DNA of 64,000 nucleotides, from assembly GCA_910577815.1 (NCBI GenBank), contig CAJTNO010000007.1:18982-82981 (forward strand). Direction: 5' to 3'. The notes beneath the pieces are model-generated. The model was not told the origin of the DNA. It saw only the letters and a program-made list of their open reading frames with translations, and did not search any database. Positions within the stretch are counted from its first letter, which is position 1. Each line of letters starts with the position of its first letter. Of the stretch, positions 1-8,407 are shown piece after piece. Source of the DNA: an uncultured Christensenella sp. Lineage in GTDB: Bacteria; Bacillota; Clostridia; Christensenellales; CAG-917. A program made the translations under genes and the position numbers.

Positions 1-975
1 CTTGCCTCCCGCGGCTTTTTCCACCCTGTTCATAACCGAGGCTTCAAGTCCTGCGCCGTGCAGCTCCTCTATTATAATATATCCGTATTCTTTTTCGGCA
101 ATATGCAAGGCATTATAAATATTGTGGGTGTAATCCTGCGCGGTAATTCCAAGCGAAATCTGATTTCTCTCCCCCACCTTATCCCTGTATATATCCCTTG
201 CCACAATAACGGGACGTTTATTTTGAGATGCGGCTTTGTCATATTCTGCAACCGCGCTGTCTATACTTGTCGCGCACACGGTTTCCACTACGGGCGCATA
301 ATGGGTATATTTCATCCCGGGAGCCTTTGCGACCTTTATGACCTTGCCGTTTACGCTGACCTTTCCCACGATGTCGAGAAGCATATCGGCGGTAACCGCG
401 CCGGGACGAAGAATAGTAGGAACATCCGCAGTCAAATCGAGAACGGTGCTTTCTATGCCGACGCGGCAATCGCCTCCGTCCATTATTACAGGCACCTCGC
501 CCTTCAAATCCTCGTAGACGTGAGCGGCGGTAGTGGGAGAAATATGCTTGGAGCGGTTTGCCGACGGCGCCGCGAGCGGATGAGATTTGCGTATAAGCTC
601 GCGAGCATAGACGTTATCGGGCATTCGTACGCCCACCGTTTCTCCTCCCGCCGTTACGCAATAAGGGATTTTATCGCTTTTTTTCAGAATAACGGTAAGA
701 GGTCCGGGCATAAATTTTTCCGCAAGAGTATAAAACGAATCGGGAATATCAACGGCTATATCCTTAACTTCGTCTATATCGGAAATATGTACGATGAGCG
801 GATTGTCCTGCGGTCTGCCCTTTGCAACGAATATTTTATTTACCGCGCATTCGTTATAGGCGTCCGCCCCGAGTCCGTACACCGTTTCGGTGGGAAAAAC
901 GACAAGCTCGCCCCGCAAAATCCGCGAGGCACACTCATCTATACAGTCTTTGGCTATTTTAATTTCGGTATTCAT
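1..975 (-). CDS. tsaC: L-threonylcarbamoyladenylate synthase (Sua5/YrdC), 3' end cut by window
   Basis: Makes threonylcarbamoyl-AMP from threonine, bicarbonate and ATP, the first step of t6A37 tRNA modification. Reading from ATG at 975 gives 325 codons with no stop before the window edge; Sua5 proteins are about 340 residues, so little is missing. The YrdC domain is clear: PTETVYGLGADA near residue 30, then KGRPQDNPLIVH, a GGETVGVRMP stretch and PSANRS with the family's substrate-contacting residues. The C-terminal part has the smaller Sua5 domain, beginning near APGMKYTHYAP. Its ATG overlaps the stop of the upstream lipoprotein gene by one base (TGATG), so the two are probably translationally coupled. 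The symbol could equally be sua5 or ywlC. Confidence 0.93.
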   Translation of the reverse strand, partial: MNTEIKIAKDCIDECASRILRGELVVFPTETVYGLGADAYNECAVNKIFVAKGRPQDNPLIVHISDIDEVKDIAVDIPDSFYTLAEKFMPGPLTVILKKSDKIPYCVTAGGETVGVRMPDNVYARELIRKSHPLAAPSANRSKHISPTTAAHVYEDLKGEVPVIMDGGDCRVGIESTVLDLTADVPTILRPGAVTADMLLDIVGKVSVNGKVIKVAKAPGMKYTHYAPVVETVCATSIDSAVAEYDKAASQNKRPVIVARDIYRDKVGERNQISLGITAQDYTHNIYNALHIAEKEYGYIIIEELHGAGLEASVMNRVEKAAGGK

Positions 976-2858
976 CAGACAAGCCTGTAAACGTGATATC
1001 TGTAATTTTCTCCGCTTGTAACCTTTTCAAAAACAAACACGTCGCTCGGAGAACTGTTCGGCGCATACAAGGTGCATTCCTTCATAGTTGCAGGCATAAT
1101 CAGGTTTTTATTTACGTTCGGATTGAAGTTCTTTACGCCGAAGGTAGTCGTTCCGTCAACAGTCTGCTTAAATACATAGCAGCCTATTTTATAAAGAGGC
1201 TTGGTAGACACCGTCACCATATCGTTAAACGGAGCTTCTCCGTTTGACAGCTCCTTTATTTCTCTGCCGTCCTCGCCCAGAAGCACAAGCTCCTTATTGT
1301 TTTTATCGTTCATTCTCTCGCCTATCGTATACGAGCCGCGGAAAGCGGAAAGCGAAGTATACTTAAACTCGATAATCTCCTCGCCGCGGATATTGAACGC
1401 GCCGTAAAGCACCTCTTTATCGTCGTCGGGGTCGGTTATTCCCGCCACTATAACGTTATTTGAAAGCTCCTGCTGAAGCACGGTGGTTCTGTCGTTATGT
1501 CCCACTCTCTTTCCGTCGGAGTCGTAGATATTAACCTCGCTCGGCGCAAGAGGTATATAATAATATCCGTCGGTCTTAACCATTATAAGGTCGTAAACGC
1601 CGACCTTATCCTTTGTCTGGTCCTTTATTGTAATACCGAAGTTACCCGTAAGTGACATAACTATATCGAGATTTCCATCAAGAATATATTGGTCGTAATA
1701 AGCTACCTTATCCACAATAAACAGACCGTAGCTTGCATAGATGTATCCGTCCTTCATATATGCTTTTGTATCGAAGCCCGTCTTTGTAGCGTCATAGTAT
1801 TTATTGGACATATTCATAAATACCTTATCGCGGTTTTTGGTATATTCTGCGAGCTTGTCGTTGTCGGGAGTATAAATGTATCGCGAGAACGTCCAGTATT
1901 TGCTGCCGTCGGTATAGATATATTCGTCGGACTTACTTACCGTCCAGGTTTCCACCATAAAGAAGCGACCGCCGCCGAGATAGGTTATTTCACTGTCGTA
2001 ATTCTCCTGTCCCCCGTCTACAAGAGTAGCGTTTGCGCCAGCCTTCATAAGCTGGGGAGTGCCGTTTGCGTGTGCCGGTATAAGATACACGCAATCGCCC
2101 GTTTTGTTGCCTACGACAGTAATGTATTTACCGTCAAAGCCCGTCAGATAGCTCAGTGCGTTATCTCCGTTGGCAACGCGGCAGACAAGCTCGCCTCTCG
2201 CCTCCACCTCTCCGCTGTAGGTGGGACGGTAAATGGAGGTATAGCCCGACGGTCCCTTATCGTAGCTTGTATGGACTGCGATAAGACTGTCGTCAAGTAT
2301 CTTTATGACGTTATCCAAACTTGTGGACCTTATAACGCTGTCGTCGCCGCCCAAGCTTATTTTGGTTCTTGAAATAGCGGTTCTTCCGTTTACATCAAAC
2401 GCTCCGACGTCGCCGTTTGAAAACTTACACACTAAGGTGTTGCCCTTTATTCGCATTGCGATAATTCCAAGCGACATAGGAAATACCATGCCCGGCTCGC
2501 AGCCCTCTGCATAAACCCTCTTGTCGTCGCACTTATATAACGACATCGACTCTACAACCTTATCCTTGGCGTTCGGGTCCACGTATTTTACGATAATAAA
2601 AGCGTTGAGGCTTTTAACGTAGCCCGTATCGCTCCCGAGCTTATTTGTCACGGTAGGAGTATAAACCTCCCAGCCCACGGGCAGCGTAAGCTCCTGCTTA
2701 TAACCCGAAAGCTCGGGATAGCTCGAGGTAGACTTAAAAATGTCGTCCAAGGTTATCTTGCCGCGATTGCAGGCAAAAAGCGCAAATGCGGACGATATTA
2801 TAATCGCCGCGGCAACTGTTACGAGGGTGATTCTTGCAAAAAATCGTGTCTTTCTCAT
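975..2858 (-). CDS. Large predicted lipoprotein of unknown function
   Basis: 627 residues. The N-terminus has basic residues, a hydrophobic stretch and a lipobox-like ALFAC with the cysteine near position 30, so it should be lipid-anchored on the outer face of the membrane. The rest is beta-rich in appearance, with repeated short segments such as VNGRTAI, NIRGEEI and GEDGREI that suggest a propeller or WG-like repeat fold, but I recognise no named family. The ATG overlaps the recO stop (ATGA) and its stop overlaps the sua5 start, so it sits inside a coupled recO-lipoprotein-sua5 unit. I see no functional reason for that pairing and propose no activity. Confidence 0.85.
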   Translation of the reverse strand: MRKTRFFARITLVTVAAAIIISSAFALFACNRGKITLDDIFKSTSSYPELSGYKQELTLPVGWEVYTPTVTNKLGSDTGYVKSLNAFIIVKYVDPNAKDKVVESMSLYKCDDKRVYAEGCEPGMVFPMSLGIIAMRIKGNTLVCKFSNGDVGAFDVNGRTAISRTKISLGGDDSVIRSTSLDNVIKILDDSLIAVHTSYDKGPSGYTSIYRPTYSGEVEARGELVCRVANGDNALSYLTGFDGKYITVVGNKTGDCVYLIPAHANGTPQLMKAGANATLVDGGQENYDSEITYLGGGRFFMVETWTVSKSDEYIYTDGSKYWTFSRYIYTPDNDKLAEYTKNRDKVFMNMSNKYYDATKTGFDTKAYMKDGYIYASYGLFIVDKVAYYDQYILDGNLDIVMSLTGNFGITIKDQTKDKVGVYDLIMVKTDGYYYIPLAPSEVNIYDSDGKRVGHNDRTTVLQQELSNNVIVAGITDPDDDKEVLYGAFNIRGEEIIEFKYTSLSAFRGSYTIGERMNDKNNKELVLLGEDGREIKELSNGEAPFNDMVTVSTKPLYKIGCYVFKQTVDGTTTFGVKNFNPNVNKNLIMPATMKECTLYAPNSSPSDVFVFEKVTSGENYRYHVYRLV

Positions 2859-3556
2859 ATCGGCTCCGTAAAGTATCGGGTGTTTAGCTTTACCCCCAAC
2901 ATTCTATATACAAGGTCGGCAAGCAAAACATTTGCCTGACCTGCGAGCGTATGCGGAGTATTATCGTTTTCTCCGTTTATGTACGCCCTGTAAATTCCGT
3001 CAATGGCTATATCGTCAAACGCCTTGCAATGCTTGCAGACAATTCCTTCCTTCTCGCTGAAATATGCTCTGTCGTCAAGCACGCACTTACAAGCGTTGCA
3101 GTGTCCGAAATCGAGCGCGGAGCCGTTAAGCTCGAGTGCGCCCTTTAAAAAATCTGTTACAATCGCGTCGGCAGACCGCTCCGTTCCGTATGCAAGCTCT
3201 CCGAGACTTTTAAGAGCCAGCGCAAAAATGCGCGCGTCTGCCTCTCTCGTGAGCTTTTCAAGCGCGTCCAGCACGGAAAATCCTGCGTAATATCTTTCTA
3301 TATCCGCGGTGATTGCCGAAAAGCCTTCAATCTGACTGCATTCCGTCACTATAAATTTTCCGTTTTTTCCGTTAAGCACGTATTCGCCGAAGTTAAACGG
3401 CTGCGCCGCATACCTAAGCTTCGCCTTTGGCTTGAGGCATCCTCTCGCGCTTGCGGAAATTTTTCCTCTGTCAACGCTTATAAGAGTGACAATCATATCA
3501 CTCTCCCCGTACGGCACCGCCCTGGTTACAATGGCTTTGGTTTTAATCGGCTCCAC
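2855..3556 (-). CDS. recO: DNA repair protein RecO
   Basis: RecO loads RecA onto SSB-coated DNA with RecF and RecR. The N-terminal OB fold starts with KTKAIVTRAVPYGESDMIVTL, the family signature. Near residues 150-180 there is a four-cysteine zinc site, CNACKCVLD followed by CKHC. I chose the GTG at 3556 (reading MEPIKTKAIV) because it matches the family start and has GGAAG upstream; the frame can also be opened at a TTG at 3568. About 233 residues, normal for RecO. Its stop overlaps the next gene's ATG as ATGA. The gene follows era and yqzL, the same order as in Bacillus. Confidence 0.95.
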   Translation of the reverse strand: MEPIKTKAIVTRAVPYGESDMIVTLISVDRGKISASARGCLKPKAKLRYAAQPFNFGEYVLNGKNGKFIVTECSQIEGFSAITADIERYYAGFSVLDALEKLTREADARIFALALKSLGELAYGTERSADAIVTDFLKGALELNGSALDFGHCNACKCVLDDRAYFSEKEGIVCKHCKAFDDIAIDGIYRAYINGENDNTPHTLAGQANVLLADLVYRMLGVKLNTRYFTEPI

Positions 3557-3574
3557 TTGCTTCCGCAAGCAAAA

Positions 3575-3688
3575 TTATTTCTTTTTCTTGCCTGCATCCT
3601 CGTGATTTTCTTTCATAGCGCGATACATATCGTATAGCTCTATATCACCGGTTTTTGCAAACATTTCCCACAATTCATATTCCGTCAT
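3575..3688 (-). CDS. yqzL: YqzL-family micro-protein
   Basis: A 37-codon frame lying exactly between era and recO, which is where yqzL sits in Bacillus. The translation begins MTEYELWEMFAKTGDIE and ends in a lysine run. YqzL-like proteins share the pattern aromatic-W-x(3)-F-x-x-TG-[DN]-[IV]-x-x-Y, and this frame has W7, F10, TG13-14, D15, I16 and Y19. The function of the family is not known to me. I see no strong Shine-Dalgarno, and the frame is open upstream without a better ATG, so translation may depend on era. It is easily missed by gene callers because of its length. Confidence 0.75.
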   Translation of the reverse strand: MTEYELWEMFAKTGDIELYDMYRAMKENHEDAGKKKK

Positions 3689-3730
3689 AGGATTAACGTG
3701 TGCAAAAATTCGGATAATATTCAAAATTTT

Positions 3731-4642
3731 CTAATCTTTTTTTAAATCCTTAAGGTCGTATCCGAGCTCGCGCATAAGATAATCGCTGTCGCGCCACTCG
3801 TTTTTAACTCTCACATACAGAGTGAGAAACACCTTTTCCCCTATCAGCTTTTCAAGGTCCTTTCTCGCTTCCGTAGCAATTTTCTTAAGCATTTCGCCGC
3901 CTCTGCCTATAACTATAGCCTTATGCGACTGCTTTTCGCATACTATGTCGGCGTCTATATCGCAAATCGGCTGTCCCTTGCGCTCCTCAAACTTGTTTAT
4001 AAAAACGCCTATACCGTAAGGAACCTCCTTGTCAAGCAGATAAAGCGCCTTTTCCCTTATGATTTCGGTAGTCATAAATCTAAGCGAGCTCTGAGTATAC
4101 TCGTCCTGCGGATACATAGGCGCGCCCAACGGCAGAAACTCCTTCAGCTTCTGCATAAGCGGCCCGAGGTTTTCTCCCTTTTTTGCAGAAATCGGAACGA
4201 CCGCGCAAAGCCCCTCTATGCCGTTCAGCTTCTCGAGCGCGATAAACAGCGTTTCACGAGTCACTGCGTCCTCCTTGTTGAGCGCAACGACTATAGGCGT
4301 CTTTTTTGCGTTCTTTTCCAAAAACTCATAGTCTTCTTTCTGAAGTCCTCTGCTTGCATCAATAACGTACACTACGCCGTCCACGTCCTTAAGCCCGCTT
4401 TCCACCGCCTGCATCATATATTCGCCGAGGTGATTGCGAGCCTTATGTATTCCCGGAGTATCTATAAGCACCATCTGAAAATCGTCGCCGTTGATAATTC
4501 CCAACAGCTTGTTTCTCGTGGTTTGCGGGCGCCAGGATACTATCGACACCTTCTCGCCGACAAGGGCGTTGGTAAGCGTGGATTTACCCGCGTTTGCAAG
4601 CCCGGCTATACATATAAATCCGGATTTAAAATTATCGTACAT
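3731..4642 (-). CDS. era: GTPase Era
   Basis: Era binds the 3' end of 16S rRNA and assists 30S subunit maturation. All G motifs are visible: GLANAGKS at 14-21, DTPG at 61-64, NKED near 122 and SAKKG near 153. The C-terminal KH domain carries VIGRGGEMLKKIA. 303 residues is the usual length. Start at ATG 4642 has AAGGA five bases upstream. It lies 24 bases after ybeY in the minus-strand operon and before yqzL and recO. Confidence 0.98.
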   Translation of the reverse strand: MYDNFKSGFICIAGLANAGKSTLTNALVGEKVSIVSWRPQTTRNKLLGIINGDDFQMVLIDTPGIHKARNHLGEYMMQAVESGLKDVDGVVYVIDASRGLQKEDYEFLEKNAKKTPIVVALNKEDAVTRETLFIALEKLNGIEGLCAVVPISAKKGENLGPLMQKLKEFLPLGAPMYPQDEYTQSSLRFMTTEIIREKALYLLDKEVPYGIGVFINKFEERKGQPICDIDADIVCEKQSHKAIVIGRGGEMLKKIATEARKDLEKLIGEKVFLTLYVRVKNEWRDSDYLMRELGYDLKDLKKD

Positions 4643-4666
4643 ATTGTCCTTTGTTTTGACTTATCG

Positions 4667-5140
4667 TCAGTAGTTTCTTTTAAGCTTTACGCTGTCCATT
4701 ATCCTGCGTTGCAGCGCGGTCATAATTTCTTCGTCTTTCTTTTCTATATGGTCAAAGCCGAGCAGATGCAGCATTCCGTGACAGGCAAGAAATCCAAGCT
4801 CTCTGGCATACGAATGATTGAATTCGTCCGCCTGCTCCTCCGCGCGCTGTCTGCAAATCATAACCGAGCCTAACATAACTCTTTTTCCGTCGTAATCGCA
4901 GGCGCTGAATTTGTCCTTATCCACAGGCAAACTAAGTTTATCGAAGCAAGGGAAGCTTAGTACGTCGGTAACCTTATCTATTCCTCTCGCCGACGCATTC
5001 AGGCTCTTTATTACGTCGGCGTCGGATACAGTCATATCGATAATAAAAAAGTTTTCCTGCCCCGCCGCCTTAAAGCAAGCCTTTTCCACCTTGCGTATCA
5101 AAGCCCTTTCCTTTAGAGTAGCTCCGCTTATTCTTACCAT
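4667..5140 (-). CDS. ybeY: Endoribonuclease YbeY (16S rRNA maturation)
   Basis: A zinc-dependent single-strand endoribonuclease involved in 16S rRNA 3' processing and ribosome quality control. The metal motif HGMLHLLGFDH occupies residues 121-131, giving the three histidine ligands H121, H125 and H131. 157 residues, normal. Its ATG overlaps the stop of the upstream HD-protein gene by one base (TAATG), so translation is likely coupled. The neighbour era also acts on the 30S subunit. Confidence 0.97.
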   Translation of the reverse strand: MVRISGATLKERALIRKVEKACFKAAGQENFFIIDMTVSDADVIKSLNASARGIDKVTDVLSFPCFDKLSLPVDKDKFSACDYDGKRVMLGSVMICRQRAEEQADEFNHSYARELGFLACHGMLHLLGFDHIEKKDEEIMTALQRRIMDSVKLKRNY

Positions 5141-6630
5141 TATCTTTGAGCCTTTCTTCTTCTCTTTTTATCGTAGTCGATACGGTTATGGTGAATGGAC
5201 GCCAAGGTATCTATAGATGTTCTCTTGATGATTGCAATATCTCCGAGAGTAAGCGGACACTCGTCAAACTGCTTGAGCTTGATTTTTTCATCTACAAGCA
5301 TATTTATTCTTGCCTCGTAATCCTCGCGGGTATCGGGCATATAAGACCTTATTGCAGCCTCAACCGTATCGGCAATCATAATGATAGCCGCAATCTTTGT
5401 CTGAGGCTTTGGACCTGCGTACTTGTACTTATCTATAGCAAGCTCGCCGTCCTCTTTGAGAAGGAGCGCCTTGCGATAGAAATATCCGACGGGCGCAGTG
5501 CCGTGGTGCTGACGGCAGATTTCAACTATCTCGCTCGGAAGTCTGTTCTGTTTTGCCAGTATTTCGCCGAAAAGCGTATGCGAGGTTATCATACTTACGC
5601 TGACCTCGGGGATAAGCTCGTCGTGCGGATTGTAATTGGACTGATTTTCGCTGAAATACAGCGGAGCCTTAAGCTTTCCTATATCGTGATAATAAGCCGC
5701 GCATCTCGCGAGATTGGGATTTTCGCCTATAGCCGAAGCGCACGCCTCCGCAAGCGTTCCCACAACCAGCGAGTGGTTGAACGTTCCGGGAGCCTCGCTT
5801 GCCAATCTTTTAAGCAGAGGATTTGACAGATTGCAAAGCTCGCTTAAGCGGAAGTCGTCCGCGATATTGAAAATTCCTTCAAACAGCGCGACGAAAAACA
5901 TAAATACGATAGCGGCAATAGCGTTGGAGCCGTAACCCCAAAGCACGTTATACAGAATGTTTATAGAATTGTCGCCCGTTGCAAGCGTAGTCATAACTAT
6001 AAGCGGAACCATCAAAAACGGCACCAACAGCGCGACGAGCAAAAACTCAAGTCTTGAAAAATGCTTTTTAGCAAAGAAGGTTATTATTATCGGGCTCAGC
6101 GCGTTGCAGATGACTGCGGATACAATGCGCGCCATCTGATAATCCTCCGCCCTGTTTGAAAACAGAAAGGAGATAACAACAAGCATACTGAGTATAGCGG
6201 TGGTAAGCACCGAAGCCCTCGAACTTATCAACTGCAAAATCACAAGCGAAGCGATTGCAATAGGCATCGCGTAGCGGTTGTCCACCTTGATACAAAAGGT
6301 AATGACAAGCACAAACGTGATGACAAAGGTGATAATCGTAAGCCAGAAATCCCTTGTAGCCTTGTTGTTTTCGGGATTGAGTCCGTATAGTCCGAGCATT
6401 AGCCCGAGCATTAGCATAAAGGTAGTAAGCGTACGACCTGTTGTCGCTATTGCTCTTTCGGACGTAAACGCCTTTCCGAAATCGCTTACAAGGTAAATTG
6501 CAAACACCGTCATTAAAACGGTACTGATAAAAACGCCCCAGATGCATTTTAAAAAATAGGACGCAAAGCGACGTCTTGCAATCAGCTTTTCCTGCTCTAA
6601 CACAGATAAATCTTTAATGTCGTCAATCAT
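5140..6630 (-). CDS. pgpH: PgpH/7TM-HD family phosphohydrolase lacking the extracellular HDED domain
   Basis: 496 residues. PgpH relatives hydrolyse cyclic di-AMP. Residues about 25-250 are membrane-spanning with several hydrophobic helices. The cytoplasmic HD domain follows, with FNHS at 284-287, the metal pair in HDIGK at 315-316, SHT, RQHHG and a final ADTVEA. Characterised members are around 700 residues, with a large extracytoplasmic sensor between the first two helices; here only a short loop (about residues 50-65) is in that place, so the sensor is missing. Position before ybeY and era matches yqfF of Bacillus, but phoH, usually between yqfD and this gene, is absent. c-di-AMP as substrate is inferred from family only. 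Confidence 0.9.
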   Translation of the reverse strand: MIDDIKDLSVLEQEKLIARRRFASYFLKCIWGVFISTVLMTVFAIYLVSDFGKAFTSERAIATTGRTLTTFMLMLGLMLGLYGLNPENNKATRDFWLTIITFVITFVLVITFCIKVDNRYAMPIAIASLVILQLISSRASVLTTAILSMLVVISFLFSNRAEDYQMARIVSAVICNALSPIIITFFAKKHFSRLEFLLVALLVPFLMVPLIVMTTLATGDNSINILYNVLWGYGSNAIAAIVFMFFVALFEGIFNIADDFRLSELCNLSNPLLKRLASEAPGTFNHSLVVGTLAEACASAIGENPNLARCAAYYHDIGKLKAPLYFSENQSNYNPHDELIPEVSVSMITSHTLFGEILAKQNRLPSEIVEICRQHHGTAPVGYFYRKALLLKEDGELAIDKYKYAGPKPQTKIAAIIMIADTVEAAIRSYMPDTREDYEARINMLVDEKIKLKQFDECPLTLGDIAIIKRTSIDTLASIHHNRIDYDKKRRRKAQR

Positions 6631-6692
6631 AACCCGTTAATGTTCCTCTAAATATTTTACTTGTGTATTCCTCCGCTTGTGCGGATTATTTA

Positions 6693-8072
6693 CTATGCTA
6701 TGCGCTCCTCCGCCTCAACCGTGACGGTAACGTATCTGCCGCCCTCCGCCTCAGTCACGGTGCAATACTTCTCGAGCACGCGCGACGGCTCATCGAATTC
6801 GGCGACGATATCCGAATAAACGCTGTCTATCATCTCGTCCTCGGTGAGCGTATTTTCATACTCCCTTTCTATAAGCTCGCGGAACTCATAGGTATAAATC
6901 TTAAACGGAAGCAGAAAGCCCAAATCGGACACCGTCGTTTCAAGCTCGTACTTGCCGAAAGGGCTTTTGGGAGCCTTAGGCACTTTACCGAACATCGAAA
7001 GCTTGGTTATTCTCTTAACCTTTCCTATTTCGTTTTGCTTTAAGGTATCGGCAAAGAATACGGATTTTTTATGGTATACCTTTCCGTAAACCATACCTTT
7101 AGCCTCAACCTCGAGCTTTTCTTCCCCGAATACAACGTAGCCGTCAATCAGAGTTTCGCCCTTGCGCACTACGTCGCCGTACTTGACGACGGCGGTTCCG
7201 CCCTCGACTATCACCCTTGTAACTACAGCTACCTTGTTTGATACCACCTTCGAGCCGGAGACCTCTACGATATTTTCGGGCGGTCTTTCTCTTTTGATTT
7301 CCACGGCAACGTGAGTGCCGTGACGCCTTACGCTCGCATAAGACACGCCGTCAAGCGCAAGCAAGCCCTTTTCCACGCTTCCGAGGTCGATGGACGGAAG
7401 CCATTTACCGACAGTCACGCCGTGCAGACTTAGTATGTCGTTTATCTGAGCGTTTAATGCGCCGTCAATCCCTCCCGCATACGCGTCCGCCGCACTTACG
7501 CTCACGCGCGTGACGAACTGCGAAAATACTCCGATTGCCACCGCTATCACAAGCGCGCCCACGGCAAAGCCAATCCTTGAAAGCGCATTGAATGCAAGCG
7601 GAAACGCTCCTTTAACCTTTATTATTTTATAATCATAGCACAGATTATCCAATAATGCAATAATTTGACCGCGATGTTTTGAAGGCACTTCAAACTGAAC
7701 CCCGTCGGAGGATATTACAACATTTTTTACGCTGCACAGCTTAGAAAGCGCCCCGAGCACCCGAACGCCGTGCTTTCCGTTTACAAATAATACGGTTTCG
7801 CCGCGCTTTGCGCCTGCCGCTCTCATCTTGCGCGTATATTCGAGGCTCGGCAACCTGAACTCGCGCTCTATGCGCTGCTTTTTAGGATTGCCCGCCTGAC
7901 TTTCTGCGTTTAAGCCCTCGTCCTGCTCGCCGAACGAAATTTCTATATGCTTGACGTCCTTCTCCGCAGTTTTTTTAGCGGAAGCTTTGCGCTCTTTTTT
8001 CTTTGAAGCGCGCGCATCGTCGAATACGGAATTCTGATTATCTAACGCGGTTTTTTTGTATTTTTTACTCAA
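6693..8072 (-). CDS. yqfD: Sporulation protein YqfD
   Basis: A membrane protein made in the mother cell and needed for efficient sporulation in Bacillus. The family signature is clear: an N-terminal YqfD domain, one hydrophobic segment near residues 170-190 (VGALVIAVAIGVF), ERPPENIVEV, and then VEGGTAVVKYGDVVRKGE, where a glycine-rich lipoyl-like turn is expected. I start at the TTG at 8072 because GGAGGGG lies six bases upstream; another TTG at 8090 lies six codons earlier. This start overlaps the yqfC stop by eight bases. About 459 residues, longer than Bacillus YqfD because of a lysine-rich N-terminal extension of some 80 residues. Confidence 0.9.
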   Translation of the reverse strand: MSKKYKKTALDNQNSVFDDARASKKKERKASAKKTAEKDVKHIEISFGEQDEGLNAESQAGNPKKQRIEREFRLPSLEYTRKMRAAGAKRGETVLFVNGKHGVRVLGALSKLCSVKNVVISSDGVQFEVPSKHRGQIIALLDNLCYDYKIIKVKGAFPLAFNALSRIGFAVGALVIAVAIGVFSQFVTRVSVSAADAYAGGIDGALNAQINDILSLHGVTVGKWLPSIDLGSVEKGLLALDGVSYASVRRHGTHVAVEIKRERPPENIVEVSGSKVVSNKVAVVTRVIVEGGTAVVKYGDVVRKGETLIDGYVVFGEEKLEVEAKGMVYGKVYHKKSVFFADTLKQNEIGKVKRITKLSMFGKVPKAPKSPFGKYELETTVSDLGFLLPFKIYTYEFRELIEREYENTLTEDEMIDSVYSDIVAEFDEPSRVLEKYCTVTEAEGGRYVTVTVEAEERIA

Positions 8073-8316
8073 ACTGCACCCCTCCGACAACGCCCTTTAC
8101 GTACACGTCGCCGCCGCCTATTTCAACTATTTGCAAATCGCTTCCGTTTACCGTAAGACTGCCGCTTGAAAGACGAAATTTAAGCGCGCTGTCGCTTGAT
8201 AAAAGCACGTTTTTAACGCCGCTTATCATCATCTTTGAGCGCGAAAGCATTGTAAGCGTAAAGGGTAAAATTTCGCTTTTAATATCCAGTTTTTTCTTAA
8301 TTTCATTCTTAAACAC
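8065..8316 (-). CDS. yqfC: Sporulation protein YqfC
   Basis: 83 residues, the usual size. The C-terminal half has the YqfC pattern: GSLTVNGSDLQIVEI followed by VYVKGVVGGVQFE, where family members end in V-x-G-x-I-x-x-[IV]-x-[FY]. It directly precedes and overlaps yqfD, the conserved sporulation pair. The frame opens at a GTG (8316) only a few bases downstream of a SigE-like -10, with no Shine-Dalgarno, so the leader may be extremely short; no better in-frame start is visible. Its biochemical role is unknown. Confidence 0.82.
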   Translation of the reverse strand: MFKNEIKKKLDIKSEILPFTLTMLSRSKMMISGVKNVLLSSDSALKFRLSSGSLTVNGSDLQIVEIGGGDVYVKGVVGGVQFE

Positions 8317-8321
8317 GGTAG

Positions 8322-8350
8322 ATTATATGCCGCGGTTATTAAAATAAGAC
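8322..8350 (-). promoter_or_regulatory. Possible SigE-type promoter for yqfC-yqfD
   Basis: On the minus strand GTCTTATT (8350-8343) is followed after 13 bases by CATATAAT (8329-8322). These resemble the mother-cell SigE elements GTCATATT and CATANAAT. Known yqfC genes are SigE-dependent. The -35-like part lies inside one arm of the dnaB terminator, which makes chance resemblance possible. Confidence 0.4.
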
Positions 8351-8373
8351 TTGCGCGCCTTGCAAGTCTTATT
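8343..8373 (-). terminator. Intrinsic terminator after dnaB
   Basis: Perfect 12-base arms, AATAAGACTTGC and its complement, around a 7-base loop. On the minus strand it is followed by a short T-rich stretch, 35 bases past the dnaB stop. Confidence 0.75.
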
Positions 8374-8407
8374 AAATTAATTATGATTAAAATTCTTTCT
8401 TACAACA

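Noticed and set aside
58..990. 310-codon plus-strand frame at the left edge
   Set aside because: It is the complement of the clear Sua5 gene on the minus strand.
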